Positions 20,630 to 30,957 are shown, numbered from the stretch's first letter. The stretch: 64,000 nt of DNA from Tolypocladium sp. Sup5 PDA-1 (GCA_000750105.3 JPHH03000014.1:62001-126000), one strand, 5' to 3'. Numbers and translations: made by a program. The notes: generated by a model from the letters alone, not told the origin.

Positions 20630-21039
20630 CTTTGGAGCAACGCTGAGTATGAGAGACTGAGGCGTGGGGGTCTGGGGATGGAATAAAGGATGCTGGGACC
20701 AGAGCAGGACGGGAGGAATAAGGAGACGATGTTCGGACAGCACACGCGTTCAAAGAGACTACCCTGGGCTATGTCTTCGGCAGCTGCTGCTCGGTACGGT
20801 TTACAGTTTACGGTTTACGGAAGCGGGTCTGCACCATTAAAGGCAGTCGGGCCCCTTGCCTCACAAATTGACTTCCCTCGCTCTTCCTCTTTGCTGGTTG
20901 CCTGTTTGTCGCAAGCCACGCGAAAGCTCTCCCCAAACCACGGCGACAACAGCAATCTACCACCACTGCTACTGCCATCATTATTTCCCCCATCGAATAC
21001 CGTCTTTGATGCCAGAAGCCCGTCTCGCCTGACCCGACA
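20630..21039. other. Spacer between tandem paralogs 1 and 2
   Basis: About 410 nt. A short iteration, GTTTACAGTTTACGGTTTACGG, is visible near 20798-20820. No other gene is seen. Confidence 0.3.
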
Positions 21040-21393
21040 ATGTGCTCCTTCTCCATCATACAGCCATGCTGTCCCCGCAGAGCGCACCATAAAAGCGGCC
21101 CCTGCCTCTTCGGATTCGAGCGCGTCTCACAAGGCCATCGCAAGTACCACCAGCTGGACGTGCCGTCAGTGGCCTTGTCGGTTCCATGCCTCGAGAGGGC
21201 CGGGCGCGAGGCCTCTCGAGGCTGCCCGAACACGTACAACAGAGACCCCATGAGCGACATGGTCGTCTACAGGGCCACGGACACACTTTGTGAGGGTTGC
21301 AGTGCCACCTGTGCCAAGAGTCCGCAGAACAAGGGCCTTGTGAAGAAGGACGGAGGAGCAAAGGGTGCTTCTGGACAAGGTAAACGCACGTAG
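21040..21393 (+). CDS. Cysteine-rich protein, tandem paralog 2
   Basis: An intron-less ORF of 117 residues. It opens MCSFSIIQPCCP and has EASRGCPN, DPMSD and CEGCSATC in the order seen in its neighbours; it is closest to the third copy, which shares the CCP, DPxSD and CxxCxxxC elements. The tail is basic and Gly/Lys-rich. It is likely soluble and metal-binding (inference); no catalytic motif is seen. A GTAAAC within the last codons could be a splice donor, so the true C terminus may differ slightly. Confidence 0.62.
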   Translation: MCSFSIIQPCCPRRAHHKSGPCLFGFERVSQGHRKYHQLDVPSVALSVPCLERAGREASRGCPNTYNRDPMSDMVVYRATDTLCEGCSATCAKSPQNKGLVKKDGGAKGASGQGKRT

Positions 21394-21819
21394 AGGTACG
21401 GCATGGATGGCAAGTCCTGGGGGTGCATCGGAGCAGGACCGCAGGAGCAAGCAGGCAAGCAGGCAAGCAGGCGAGCAGGCAAGCAGGCGAGCAGGCGAGC
21501 AGGCGAGCAGTCTTGTGGCAGGGGCCATACAGGCTCACGGAGACAAGGGACGCCATATTTCTTTTCCAGCCTCCCATCTCTGATTTTCCCACTTCGACAT
21601 GAAGCCAGAGGTTCGAGAACAACCACCGTTCAATACAATTCACCAAGCACCGTCAGGGCCACGCCGAGACACTTCACTGCACATTCTCATTGAACACGCC
21701 TGCCTTGCTCTTCTTCCTCGTCTTACCAGACGCTGAGGCTCTCCACCTTCCTCGAACAAACACAAGAAAACCACCACCCTCTCTCTCTCAGCATACCAAC
21801 TTGCCTTGCGCACCCGAAC
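21394..21819. other. Spacer between tandem paralogs 2 and 3
   Basis: About 426 nt, including the 8 nt tandem repeat listed next. The last 150 nt are A/C-rich with CTCTCT runs, like a leader for the third copy. Confidence 0.3.
21445..21510. repeat. Tandem 8 nt repeat, unit AGCAGGCR
   Basis: About eight near-perfect copies of AGCAGGCA or AGCAGGCG in a row, with only the last base of the unit varying. It lies between the second and third cysteine-rich paralogs and is probably non-coding; it opens long false frames on the other strand. Confidence 0.85.
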
Positions 21820-22284
21820 ATGTGCTACTTCCGGACCGTGGTAGCATGCTGCCCCTGCAAAGCCGGCCCACGTGCCCCGTGCCCCTACTGGAAAGAACGG
21901 GTTCGCTCAGGCAACTCATGCCATCACGTTCTGTGGGACGAGAGAGTGGGGGAGCAGTATGCGTGCGTGCTGGCGGGCGAAGCCTCGCGAGACTGCCCGG
22001 ATGCGAATTCCACAGACCCCGCCTCCGATCCCGTTGCCTTTCAGGTCAAGGACGAGTTTTGTGCGATTTGTGCCAAGAATTGCGCGTGGCATTGGACCAA
22101 CTGGGGAGTCGTGGGACAAGAGAAAGGGGGGCTGGATGAATTTGGACGGAGGGAGCAAGCAGCGGCCAGTACTTCTGGACAGGGGGTGCAAGGAGAGACC
22201 AGTACTTGTGGACAGTTGGTTCAAGGGGAGGCCAGTGCTCCTGGACAGGTGGTGCAAGGAGAGGCCAGTGCTTCTGGACAGTGA
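21820..22284 (+). CDS. Cysteine-rich protein, tandem paralog 3, with repeat tail
   Basis: An intron-less ORF of 154 residues. The N-terminal 95 residues follow the pattern of the two upstream copies: MCYFRTVVACCPC, then EASRDCPD, DPASDPV and FCAICAKNC. The last 40 residues differ: three and a part imperfect copies of an 11-residue unit of the form GQ(V/L)VQGEASA(S/P), encoded by a 33 nt DNA repeat. The tail is low in complexity, polar and probably disordered. It may have grown by slippage in this copy alone, since the other two lack it. Function is unknown; the cysteine pairs suggest metal binding. Confidence 0.65.
   Translation: MCYFRTVVACCPCKAGPRAPCPYWKERVRSGNSCHHVLWDERVGEQYACVLAGEASRDCPDANSTDPASDPVAFQVKDEFCAICAKNCAWHWTNWGVVGQEKGGLDEFGRREQAAASTSGQGVQGETSTCGQLVQGEASAPGQVVQGEASASGQ
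22163..22281 (+). repeat. 33 nt in-frame coding repeat
   Basis: About 3.5 copies of a 33 nt unit starting CTGGACAG, inside the third cysteine-rich gene. The unit is a multiple of three, so copy-number change keeps the frame. Confidence 0.8.
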
Positions 22285-22528
22285 AGACGAGCCGGCGGGA
22301 CGAGGAACTGCGCCATGTTTTATAGAAACGGCTTAGCATAGCATTGCTACACGCTGCAGCGTTCGTTGCTTTGCAATATATCATCTAACCCAACCATCTC
22401 TTGTCGCAAGTCGTCGTATCAGAACAGTCCAAGTACATATCCCCCTGAAGCATCTAGCCAGAAACGCCATATCCATGATCGGGGTATCATCGTCTCGTCA
22501 ATCCCGCCCGCACACGGCGCAGGGGGGC

Positions 22529-23716
22529 CTATTCCCGCTGCCACCTCGGCTCCGTCACGTCCACCTCCTGCAGCACCGCCGGCCCGTCGTCGCTGTTCCG
22601 CCGCCTCCGTCCCAGCAGCGCCTGGCGATCCGTCTCGTGCGGGCCGACGGCGGGCCCCTCGAGGGCCTCTGCCTCCTCCTCCGGCACCGCGACCAGGACG
22701 TGATCGCTGGTGTAGCTCACGGCCCGCCCGATGCTCGGCCCCCGCGACCGCGTTTTGACCGCGCCCGCGGCGATGACGACGTCGTCGGGCGACACCTCCC
22801 GCGAGCCCGCGCGCTCAAACTCGGCGCTGACGGCGCGCTCCAGGTCGGCCTTGTTGTTCCACGAGCTGCGGCGCGCGACGTAGTCGTCGAACTGCGTGTC
22901 CCGCTGGTGGCTGTAGAAGCTCGGCGTGCGCTCGATCGTCTGCAGGTGCACGGGCTCGTGGCTGGCCGACCCGATGCTGAGGCGCGACGACCCGATGGAC
23001 CCGCGCTTGTCGACTGAGATGGAGTTGCGTATGCTCAGGCGGCTCGAGTAGGAATCGTCGCGATCGAGGCCGTCGTTGAAGCCGTAGCCCTTGACGTTGA
23101 CGGGGCGGGCGTAGTCGTCGTACGCCGAGAGGCGGCGGTAGGTGAGGATGGCGTATATGGTCAACGCGACGGAAGTGATTCTGTAGTCTCATAAGCATCA
23201 ATGCACAGGAGACGGGGAAGAAGAGCAAGCACTCACATCAAAGCCACGTCCAGGCCCAGGCCGACGAGGGAGTAGTGTGCATCGCTGCGCTGCACGTAGA
23301 TGACCACGTCGAGCGCCAGGATGGCCGACGCACAGGTCAACTTGACGACGTGCGTAAACAGCATGGTCCACGGCGTCAACGACTCAGCCACAAACTTGGC
23401 GATCTCGAAAAAGGTGCAGAGCGCGGTGATGAACGACATGCCGATGTTGGTGGCTTCCCAACTGCAGCTGCACGTCAGTGACCCCAGATCCCATCCAACC
23501 AGCCAGCACTCTGAGGGGGACTTACACAAACTCAATCGTCGGCGTCTCGCCCTTTTGTTCCCTGTCGTCGTAGTGCTTGACGGTATCGCCCAGTCTCCAG
23601 GAGAATAGCCCCATCATGGACGTCGCCAGCAGCAGTTGCAAGGCCCAGAGAGGCGCGAGGAGGGCCAGTCGCCACTTTGCGCGGTCAAACTGCGCTGCCG
23701 CTCTGTGGTTTGCCAT
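22529..23716 (-). CDS. Four-pass membrane protein with long Ser/Arg-rich tail
   Basis: Three exons: 23716..23526, 23461..23237 and 23180..22529, giving 355 residues. The ATG at 23716 is chosen because the frame above it opens only with GTG. Four hydrophobic segments are visible: WRLALLAPLWALQLLLATSM (about 15-40), a second around GMSFITALCTFFEIAKF, a third TMLFTHVVKLTCASAILALD, and a fourth spanning the second splice site (SLVGLGLDVALIITSVALT). The tail of about 200 residues is hydrophilic with repeated Arg-x-Ser patterns (SSRLSIRNS, SSRLSIGS), likely phosphorylation sites. The layout resembles fungal MARVEL-like four-helix proteins, but no signature proves it. Confidence 0.8.
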
Positions 23717-25612
23717 GTTCCCAACTCTTGAGTCGTCGTGCTGATGTTGTCGAAGCTGGTCGAGTCCTTGAGATGAGTTGTTGCTTGTTGTCACGACAGC
23801 CCGTTGTTGTGTTACCGTCCCGTGTTCATCGGCCAGGCTCTTGCTGTATCATCGCAACCCACGGCTCGTACGAGAACTGTCACAACAGGCCCAACGGTCC
23901 CATCTTATGTTTGGACACTTCCCGGCTGCGGCCATTTTATCTCTCTCCCCAGCCTCGCCCGCCCAGGCACATCAAGCTCCCCCTCGTCCGCCCCCCCGCC
24001 AGGCAATGGACCGCGAAGCGTCGTTAGTTGGATCTTCTTCCGCGCAGGGGTGACGGAGACAGGGCCACCGTCTCCATGAGACGATTGCTAGTTCGCTGGT
24101 CCCTGAGGCGCCACCTTTGCGGGAAACGCCTGGGGGTTGCGGCTGAAGGAAGCTGACATCGCGCAAGGGCCCTTGGCGGCTGCAGGCTTGGGCTCATGGG
24201 CGTGTTTGCCCAGCGCGTTGCAGGCGAGCTTCTGTCGCCATTGGTTCTTTGTGCCACTTTGTCGGTAACGTTTGTGGCCGCAGAACGGTCGGTGCTGCAA
24301 TGGGTGATGTGATGTGTTGGCAGTCTCGCAACCTGCCGTCCTGCACGACAAGGTTCCAACCAACACGTCCAACAGCGCCCCCGCCATGGTGAAGGAACTG
24401 GGGCTCACTGTTTACAGTTTTACACCTTCAGTGATCGCCCTGCAAAGCTGGCATGGTTTTGGCAAGTCTCGTCAGATTTTCAGTCTCACCTCAGAAGCCG
24501 GCGCCGCACGCGAGCGGGTGCTCAATCCCGCTAAACATGTGTTGTCCAGGGATCCTCCGAGTCCGGAACTGGGATCATCGTGAGGCTGCTTGGCTGCAGT
24601 CCTCCAACGGCTTAGACCGATGGAGAGAAGGATGACGCTGGGCCGTCGTTAGGCTAATTTTGGGCAAACCAGGACCCCGCAACTCAGCCCAGTGAAATGA
24701 TAAATGAGGCTCCAGGCTGACTGACTGACCGTTGTTGCCAGGGTTCCAGCGAAAGAAAAGTGGCCGTTGGGTTGTCCATGTCCAGTCCGTCGTCCATTCA
24801 CGAACCGCGCCGGCGACGCGGTTTCGAAACGGGGCTGTGCTGGGAGGGACCGGAATCCTGCGCGATTAATCCTTCGTCCGGAAACTTGATCATATGAATC
24901 GCAGACTGGGCAGACGGGACGCCAATGGCGGCCGGAAATAGAAGAATGGAGCTTGACGCGCGCGTGCGGCGTCTTGCTCACGTTTCGATCGTCCTTAGAC
25001 GCGATCCCCAATATCAGGATCCCTCGACGGTGGTGGAACCTTTGACGACCTCACTTGACCCTCCCGTTGTTCCTGGCCGTCAGGATGCTATACTTAGGCT
25101 TCTCCAACCAGCCGGCATCCCCCGACGCCTTCCTGCTTCTACGAAGTACTTGCGAGAGATTGGGAAAGTGATGGACAGCATAAGAGCACAGAGCCACGAG
25201 CGCTTGAACCTGCAGCCGGCGATTCCGCGTACCAAGACAGGTTTCACTGCATTCCGGCATTTGCACTCTCCTTGGCACGGGGAACCATGGGGGCAGTGTC
25301 TACGTAAAAGGAGTGTCTACGTAAAAGGAGTGTCTACGTAAAAGGAGTGTCTACGTAAAAGGAACAGAGCACACGGGCATCCAAGTTAAAGCGTAAAGCA
25401 GAGAGCAGGTGGCTCAGCCACGGTGTATTGTTGGCCCTCGAGTGTTTCCCATTTGTTTCCCATTTCAACCCAGCCTGATGTGTCATTAAGCGCCGTGGAG
25501 TAAGACGTCGTCAAGTCAATCTGTTGATTGATGAATGTAGGATGCCATTGTGCCGGCATCACGCTGCAGCCCGGTGCTTATTGCTCCTTGGCCTGAAAAC
25601 TCCGCCGTTACT
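23717..25612. other. Intergenic with a 17 bp tandem repeat
   Basis: About 1.9 kb. It holds the upstream region of the four-pass membrane gene (from 23717) and the repeat at 25295-25362. Several open frames of 60-140 codons exist but lack introns, domains or coding character. Confidence 0.35.
25295..25362. repeat. Four copies of a 17 bp tandem repeat
   Basis: Four head-to-tail identical copies of AGTGTCTACGTAAAAGG. Each carries the palindrome TACGTA. It lies in intergenic DNA, 250 nt from the end of a small secreted-peptide gene. Confidence 0.92.
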
Positions 25613-25853
25613 TCACAGGCCAGCATCCAAGTTGGCCTGGTTGACGCCGTTCGAGTCAAACGCGACGATGTTCCCATTCTTGTCCGTCATGGCCGCCTTC
25701 TCGACGTCCACCTGGCCGTCCTGCCGCTTCACGTTGTCTATCACTCGGTTAATCCCGTGTTCAATTCGTTCGGTCGGGGAGGTCTTGCTCACCATCGGCT
25801 ACGGCCATGACGGCAGCGACAAGGGTAAAGAGAGTGAGGACAGAGAACTGCAT
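25613..25853 (-). CDS. Small secreted peptide precursor with Lys-Arg site
   Basis: Two exons, 25853..25793 and 25737..25613, give 61 residues. The 55 nt intron has a GTGAGC donor and TAG acceptor. The N terminus (MQFSVLTLFTLVAAVMAVAD) is a signal peptide. It is followed at once by DNVKR, a dibasic site of the type cut by the Golgi protease Kex2, and then a polar 36-residue peptide, QDGQVDVEKAAMTDKNG and on to a Gly-Leu end. The mature peptide has no cysteine. The short pro-segment plus KR layout is typical of fungal secreted peptides; whether this is a signal, a cell-wall or an interaction peptide is unknown. The unspliced frame would lose the signal peptide, so the intron is strongly favoured. 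Confidence 0.7.
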
Positions 25854-27002
25854 TTTGGGGTTGGGTGTTGATGGAGTGGTGAATGAGAGTGTGACCGTCT
25901 GGCAAGGTGGTTAAAGAAAGGACAGGATTTGTTATCGCACAGCGGGTGATATCAAAGAAGGAACACTGATTGTGGGACAGAGAGGGAATGAGCATGTTCC
26001 GGACGGGGCTCGCTGTATTTGTAGACCTGGCCTCCCGCCATCATCCCACTCTCAGGCATGCGAGAACATCAGACAAGCCCGCCTCGCCAGTGCCATCCCG
26101 GCGCCGCCGGAGGCTTGCCGTCCCGCATCAAACGCCAAGTTGAGACCGGACCAGGACATCCCAAACCCCATGATAACGCGGCCCACCCCCGTCATCCCCA
26201 TGCTCAGCCTGATGTCGCCCTGCGCGTAGAGCCCAGTCGCAGCGACTCATGGGTCCGGTCCAGGCCCCCGATAGGTTCGTCTTGGCGAACACTCTAATCC
26301 GACGAAGCTTTTCCTCGATGCCATGCCGCACTGCCACTGGGCAGCGTGGAGCATGAACGCGACAGCTCGGCTGAAACGCAGGCGTGCTTCACATGTTCAG
26401 ATGGCCATGTGCTCGGATGGGACGATCAGACCGCGTGGCTGACGTTCCGGTCACAGTTTTACGGCGTAAAAGAACGAGGCCGCTCGCTGTTCGGTAACTT
26501 GCAAAAAGCAGAGCTGAGGAGCGAAAAGGTCCATGACCGGGAGGCGTCCGGTTGAGATGACGATGAGGAAGAGGTCAAGGAGGATCAGGCAGGCTTGAGG
26601 TTGGCAAGTTTCATTGGCAGGGGAAGAATGAAAACGCGGGCCGGTCGCTGCTGACACATCCCCCTGCACCTCTAAATTTAGCACGTCAGCACGGGCGGTG
26701 CACAACTTGTGCAATCCCCAACTTGGGCAAGCTGCACAATTCAGCTCCACGAGTACATATCGCGGGGTATCAGGTGGGGTGTTGCGGATGCGCCTCATCA
26801 GTGTCATCACCACCACTCCACCCCTCCTCACAGCGGAGCGGATGACGACTGACGTCCCGATCCCTTCCAGCAGTCGTCAACCGTCTGTTTCGCGTCCATT
26901 GTCGCCTCTGGTGGTGGTGCTCGTGAACCCATCCCATACTCCAGTGACCCCCGCTTGAGCCTGACGTCCCTCCGTCTGCCTGCCTCCCTCCCTTCGCCCA
27001 GC
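25854..27002. other. Intergenic between secreted peptide and AMMECR1 genes
   Basis: About 1.15 kb serving as divergent upstream DNA for both genes. No repeat or further gene is seen. Confidence 0.3.
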
Positions 27003-27773
27003 ATGGCATCCGCCGAGCATTGCCTCATGTGCTTCGAGGCCCTCGATGCCCACCTCGACGACCGCAAGCCGCTCTCCCTCGACCGCGTCCAGTCCTCCTG
27101 GGCCGCCTACTCCAACTCCTCGCTGCCAGCCGGGGCCTCCGCGCCCAGAGATCCCGCACTGCGCCGCGTTGCCGCCGACAGCGACTCCTCCTCGACCTCG
27201 TCCCTGGGGACGCCAGCCTCCGGCTCCACGCCTGCCACCTCGACCTCCTCGCTGCCCCTTGGCCCGACGTCCACGCCCCTCTTCGTCACCTGGAACACCG
27301 TCTCCGACGGCGACGACTTGTCCCTCCGCGGCTGCATCGGCACCTTCGAGGCCCAGCCGCTGTCCCTGGGCATCCCCGAGTACGCCGTCATCTCCGCCGT
27401 GCACGATTCCCGCTTCCCGTCCGTCTCCAGGGACGAGCTGCCCACGCTGCAGGCCGCCGTCACGCTGCTGACCGACTTTGAGGAGGTCGACGACCCCTAC
27501 GACTGGGAGATTGGCACGCACGGCATCCGCCTCTCCTTCCACGACCGGGCCCGGCGCTACGGCTCGACCTACCTGCCCGACGTGGCGGTCGAGCAGGGCT
27601 GGACCAAGGATGAGACACTCTTCAGCCTGACCAGGAAGGCTGGCTGGATGGGCAGCCGCTCACGCTGGAAGGACCTGGACCTCAAGGTGACGCGGTACCA
27701 GGGCAAGAAGTGCAGCATGGAGTACCCAGAGTACAAGAAGTGGAAGGACTGGGCTGCTGCGAGCAGGCAGTGA
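27003..27773 (+). CDS. AMMECR1-domain protein
   Basis: One exon, 256 residues. The ATG at 27003 is used; the frame above it opens only with a TTG. The N-terminal 30 residues are followed by a Ser/Thr/Pro-rich insertion (about 50-95), then the AMMECR1 fold with its hallmark LRGCIGTF (about 115-122), AVHDSRFPSVSRDEL, and the closing IRLSFHDRARRYGSTYLPDV. The family is found in archaea and eukaryotes; its conserved Arg-Gly-Cys motif suggests a catalytic or nucleotide-related site, but the reaction is unproven. The last 30 residues, with a Lys/Tyr-rich segment, follow the family pattern, so the gene looks complete. The Ser/Thr/Pro insertion separates conserved blocks and is probably a flexible loop. 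Confidence 0.93.
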   Translation: MASAEHCLMCFEALDAHLDDRKPLSLDRVQSSWAAYSNSSLPAGASAPRDPALRRVAADSDSSSTSSLGTPASGSTPATSTSSLPLGPTSTPLFVTWNTVSDGDDLSLRGCIGTFEAQPLSLGIPEYAVISAVHDSRFPSVSRDELPTLQAAVTLLTDFEEVDDPYDWEIGTHGIRLSFHDRARRYGSTYLPDVAVEQGWTKDETLFSLTRKAGWMGSRSRWKDLDLKVTRYQGKKCSMEYPEYKKWKDWAAASRQ

Positions 27774-28408
27774 CAGTGACACATTAGAAGGCAGGACTCG
27801 GCGTTGACTTGCATCAACTCCTTTCAACTAGGCGCATTTACAAGGTCGGGGAATATGGGGTGTTTTTAGGTCAAGGAACTCTACTACAATGATGGACACG
27901 GGCACACTAACACAGCTCAGTTAATAAAAACACTGATATTGCACAGGGCCGTCTCGGCTGATGATGTCAAGACAAGACAGTGTCTGCCAGTCAGCTTGGA
28001 GCTATCAAGCCCTGTGTATCAGGCATTACGGCCGCGAAGAGCCGGCTATTTTCAAAGAGCAACACACGTATCCGTAAACGCACTGCCCTACCGCTAGATA
28101 TATCCGATCTCACATTCCCAGCCTTCCTTCATATCCTTGTCATATAGTCCATTCCCTCGTCTTGCACAAAAATGCACGCGTATCCTGTTCCTCATTACAG
28201 GCGTAACCAGATCCTTGCCGCCTCACCATCGGTCCAGCCCGTTTTAGAGTTCTTTCCCTTGCGCCGAGGTAATGTCCATGGTATCTGTCGCAAAATAACA
28301 CACAAAAATAAAAGCAAAATTTCCCTGCCATCCAAACCAACAGCAACATCAGGCCCTTGGAAGCGAATGCATATACACAACGGCCGGTTGCTCCCGCGGT
28401 CTGTGTCA
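27774..28408. other. Spacer between convergent AMMECR1 and Ras-like genes
   Basis: About 635 nt containing both 3' flanks. AT-rich stretches (AATAAAAACA near 27923, AATAAAAGCAAAA near 28307) may hold polyadenylation signals. No gene is seen. Confidence 0.35.
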
Positions 28409-29230
28409 TTACCAGCATCTGAGCTTCTTCCAGAAGCCGCCCTGACCGCGGCCGACCCGGTGGTCGCCGTCCAGGTTCGGCCCGCGCAGGCCAGGCGCGC
28501 GTTTCTCGCTCTCGCTGTCGGCGGGCAGGGGCGTCAGCGGCTTCGTCATGCCGCGGGCGTTCATCTCGGTATTGTCGAGGACGCCCATCTCGGCGAGGCG
28601 ACGGCGCTCGACGACGCGGCGCACGATGAGGGCAAACGTCTCCTCGATGTTGACCTCGAGGCGCGCGCTCGTCTCCATGAAGCCGCAGCCGCGCTTGCGC
28701 GCCCACTCGAGCCCCAGCGCGGCCGAGACCTGCCGGCTCTCCTGTAGGTCGCACTTGTTGCCCGCGACGATCTTGACGGGCGGCACCGTCTTGGTGCCGC
28801 TGCCGCTGCCGGTGTTGGCGCGGCCCGGGTTGACGCCGGCGCGGCGCGCGCGCTCGGCGTTGTCGAGGCGCGTCTCGGCCTCCATGTCGATGAGGTCGTC
28901 AAAGTACTGCAGGGCGTCGAGCGAGTCGCGCGAGGTGATGTCGTAGACGAGCAGGAAGGCGTCAGCGCCGAGGTTCGACGACGCCCACATGCCGCGGTAC
29001 TCCTCCTGGCCGGCGGTATCGGTAAGGGAGAGGTGGTACGTGGTGCCATCGATGCGGCGCGTAACGCTGTACGAGTCCTCGATGGTCGGGTCGTACTCAG
29101 AGGTCCATTGCGAGCGCACGAGGCGCAGCGTGATAGAGGACTTGCCGCAGCCGCCGTCGCCGCAGATGGTGACGGAGATGGGGACGGCGGGTTGGTGCTG
29201 CGGATGTTGCTGGTAGGCGTGCGTGGCCAT
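28409..29230 (-). CDS. Ras-like small GTPase with insertion and no CAAX box
   Basis: One exon, 273 residues from ATG 29230. All five G boxes are present: GDGGCGKSS (P-loop), YDPTIEDSY (effector/switch I), DTAGQEEY (switch II with the catalytic Gln), NKCD and ETSA. Compared with a 190-residue Ras there is an N-terminal extension of about 20 residues, an insertion of about 25 residues rich in Gly, Ser and Thr before the NKCD box, and a long C-terminal stretch. The protein ends in KKLRCW, so it has no CAAX motif: the only terminal cysteine is second from the end and not in a standard prenylation site. Nucleotide binding and hydrolysis are expected; membrane attachment, if any, would need another mode, such as the basic tail or palmitate (inference). 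Confidence 0.9.
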   Translation of the reverse strand: MATHAYQQHPQHQPAVPISVTICGDGGCGKSSITLRLVRSQWTSEYDPTIEDSYSVTRRIDGTTYHLSLTDTAGQEEYRGMWASSNLGADAFLLVYDITSRDSLDALQYFDDLIDMEAETRLDNAERARRAGVNPGRANTGSGSGTKTVPPVKIVAGNKCDLQESRQVSAALGLEWARKRGCGFMETSARLEVNIEETFALIVRRVVERRRLAEMGVLDNTEMNARGMTKPLTPLPADSESEKRAPGLRGPNLDGDHRVGRGQGGFWKKLRCW

Positions 29231-30111
29231 AGTGGGCGCGCGCGCAGGGCCGTGAGGCTGTCGTGAGGCTGTCGTGAGACTGTCGTGAGACTGTCGCAAC
29301 ACGGGTTAGAGAGGAAGTGTAAGAGGCGCAACTCTTGTGCGACTCGGAGAGCGCCAGTCTCCCGAAAAGTGCCGCGCCGTCGACGACGTACGAGAGAGTC
29401 GCTTTCGCAACAGCTATCGTGGTATAGTATTATAGGATCGTATCGTTGGGGTGTCCGTGCCTTTCCCAACCAAGCTGGTCCGTCCGTTCGTCAAGAGACA
29501 GGATCGTCGCGCTCGCTGATGATGTCGGTGGTGGGGCGCGACCGTTGATCCTCAATTGCACCCTCGCTCGAAACAAGAACCAGGGCCACGGAGAGTGATT
29601 TGCCGGTTTCACGCAAGCCAAACGGCAAGCAAGGGCCCCAAGCGATGGACGAGGGAAGCGAATGCGGTAGGGACAGCTCCTCCGGCTAGATGCGACCAAG
29701 ATACGACCACGACGAAGAAGAAAGAAGAAAAAATTGGCTATGAATGAGCGCAACCCGTGGTCGGCCGTGGGCAGGACGATTGATATAAAAAAGGGCCGTC
29801 CTAGTCCTGTCCTGAGGAGAACGTGGAGCCGGGGGTTTACGAGTAAACGAACGGCTCGCAGCCTCAGGGGTCCGTCGCGTGCAAGGTTCAGGAGTGGCGC
29901 CCGAAGAAGACGGTCGTCGACAGGGGGGAGGATCTTGGAGGTTGCCAGTTGGTCCGCAGATAAATTGCTGGGCAGCAAAGAGAGAGGCAGAGACGGGACG
30001 GCCGCCGTGTTGGGCAGCGACGTGGGCTGTTGCTCGCGCGATGGGAGCGGGATTGCCAAATGATAGGCGCCCGGCGTGATGTCGGACGAACGGTGACGGG
30101 GAGGGGAGATT

Positions 30112-30210
30112 GTGATGATGATGAGGAGGAGGAGGAGGGTGAGGATGAGGATGGAGATGACGATGATGAGGGGATGTGGGAGACGGGGGAGACGGGGGAG
30201 ACGGGGGAGG
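30112..30210. repeat. Purine-rich simple repeats (GATGAG and GGGGGAGAC units)
   Basis: A GATGATGAGGAGG-type tract is followed by three copies of GACGGGGGA. It lies about 0.9 kb upstream of the Ras-like start codon. Confidence 0.8.
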
Positions 30211-30903
30211 GAAGATGGATGGAGAAGCCGGGGAGCGAAGTGAGGAGGAGTCAACAAGCAGAGGAGTCAAGAGGAGACTCGTCGCTCGACCTGCATGAGT
30301 GGAAACGCGTGCCGTGATGCTGATGCTGGTCTCGCGACGGTTGTTCCTTTTTACGGACTACGAGTACTCGTACACACACACGCATCTGCGCACCTCCATC
30401 CATAGACGGCGATCCGACGGGCGAGGGCTGGCGGATGACGACGGGTGACAGGCGGGGACCAGCGGGCGCGAGACGACGACAACTTGACAAGAAAAGGAGA
30501 CGGGAGCAAACGCTGTCATCCGCCAACTCTTGGGTCCTTTGCAGAGGCTGAGGCACACAGACACACACCTGCGTCTGCGGTGGCGGCTGGCTGGCGCAGC
30601 AAGTATTGACGGCTGAGGGCGCATACGGACGTACTGCGACGAAGTACGGAGTATATACCTTACAAGCGGCAGGTGGGTTGGGTTTTTCCAGCAAACACGA
30701 AACACCGCGACGGGGCGCGCGCACGCAGACGGCAGACCTGATTCATGGGCCAGGCACGCCAAGGCAAGCCGTCCCAGACGAACGGTTGAGGCCAGCCAGC
30801 ACGGACGAGCAGCGAGGTGCAAAAACCAGGGTCCTCGGGCGCCTCGTGCGCCTCGTGCGTCGTGTCAAAAAGGCATCGGCGCACTTTGTAGGTTCACATC
30901 GTA

Positions 30904-30957
30904 TCATCATCATCTTCATCTTCATCATCATCTTCTTCTTCTTCTTCTTCTTCATCC
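30904..30957. repeat. TCATCATCTTC microsatellite
   Basis: Mixed TCA and TCT triplets ending in a run of seven CTT. It is non-coding, in the long divergent spacer. Confidence 0.85.

Noticed and set aside
21056..21646. Minus-strand frames with Leu-Ala-Cys repeats
   Set aside because: They come from the AGCAGGCR tandem repeat and antisense of the second cysteine-rich gene.
28140..28754. A 204-codon minus-strand frame overlapping the Ras-like gene
   Set aside because: It reads the Ras-like 3' exon in another frame with Arg/Pro-rich content.
29430..30257. A 275-codon minus-strand frame with Pro and Leu/Ile runs
   Set aside because: It is a reading of the purine-rich simple repeats at 30112-30210, starting in repeat DNA; no other coding signs.
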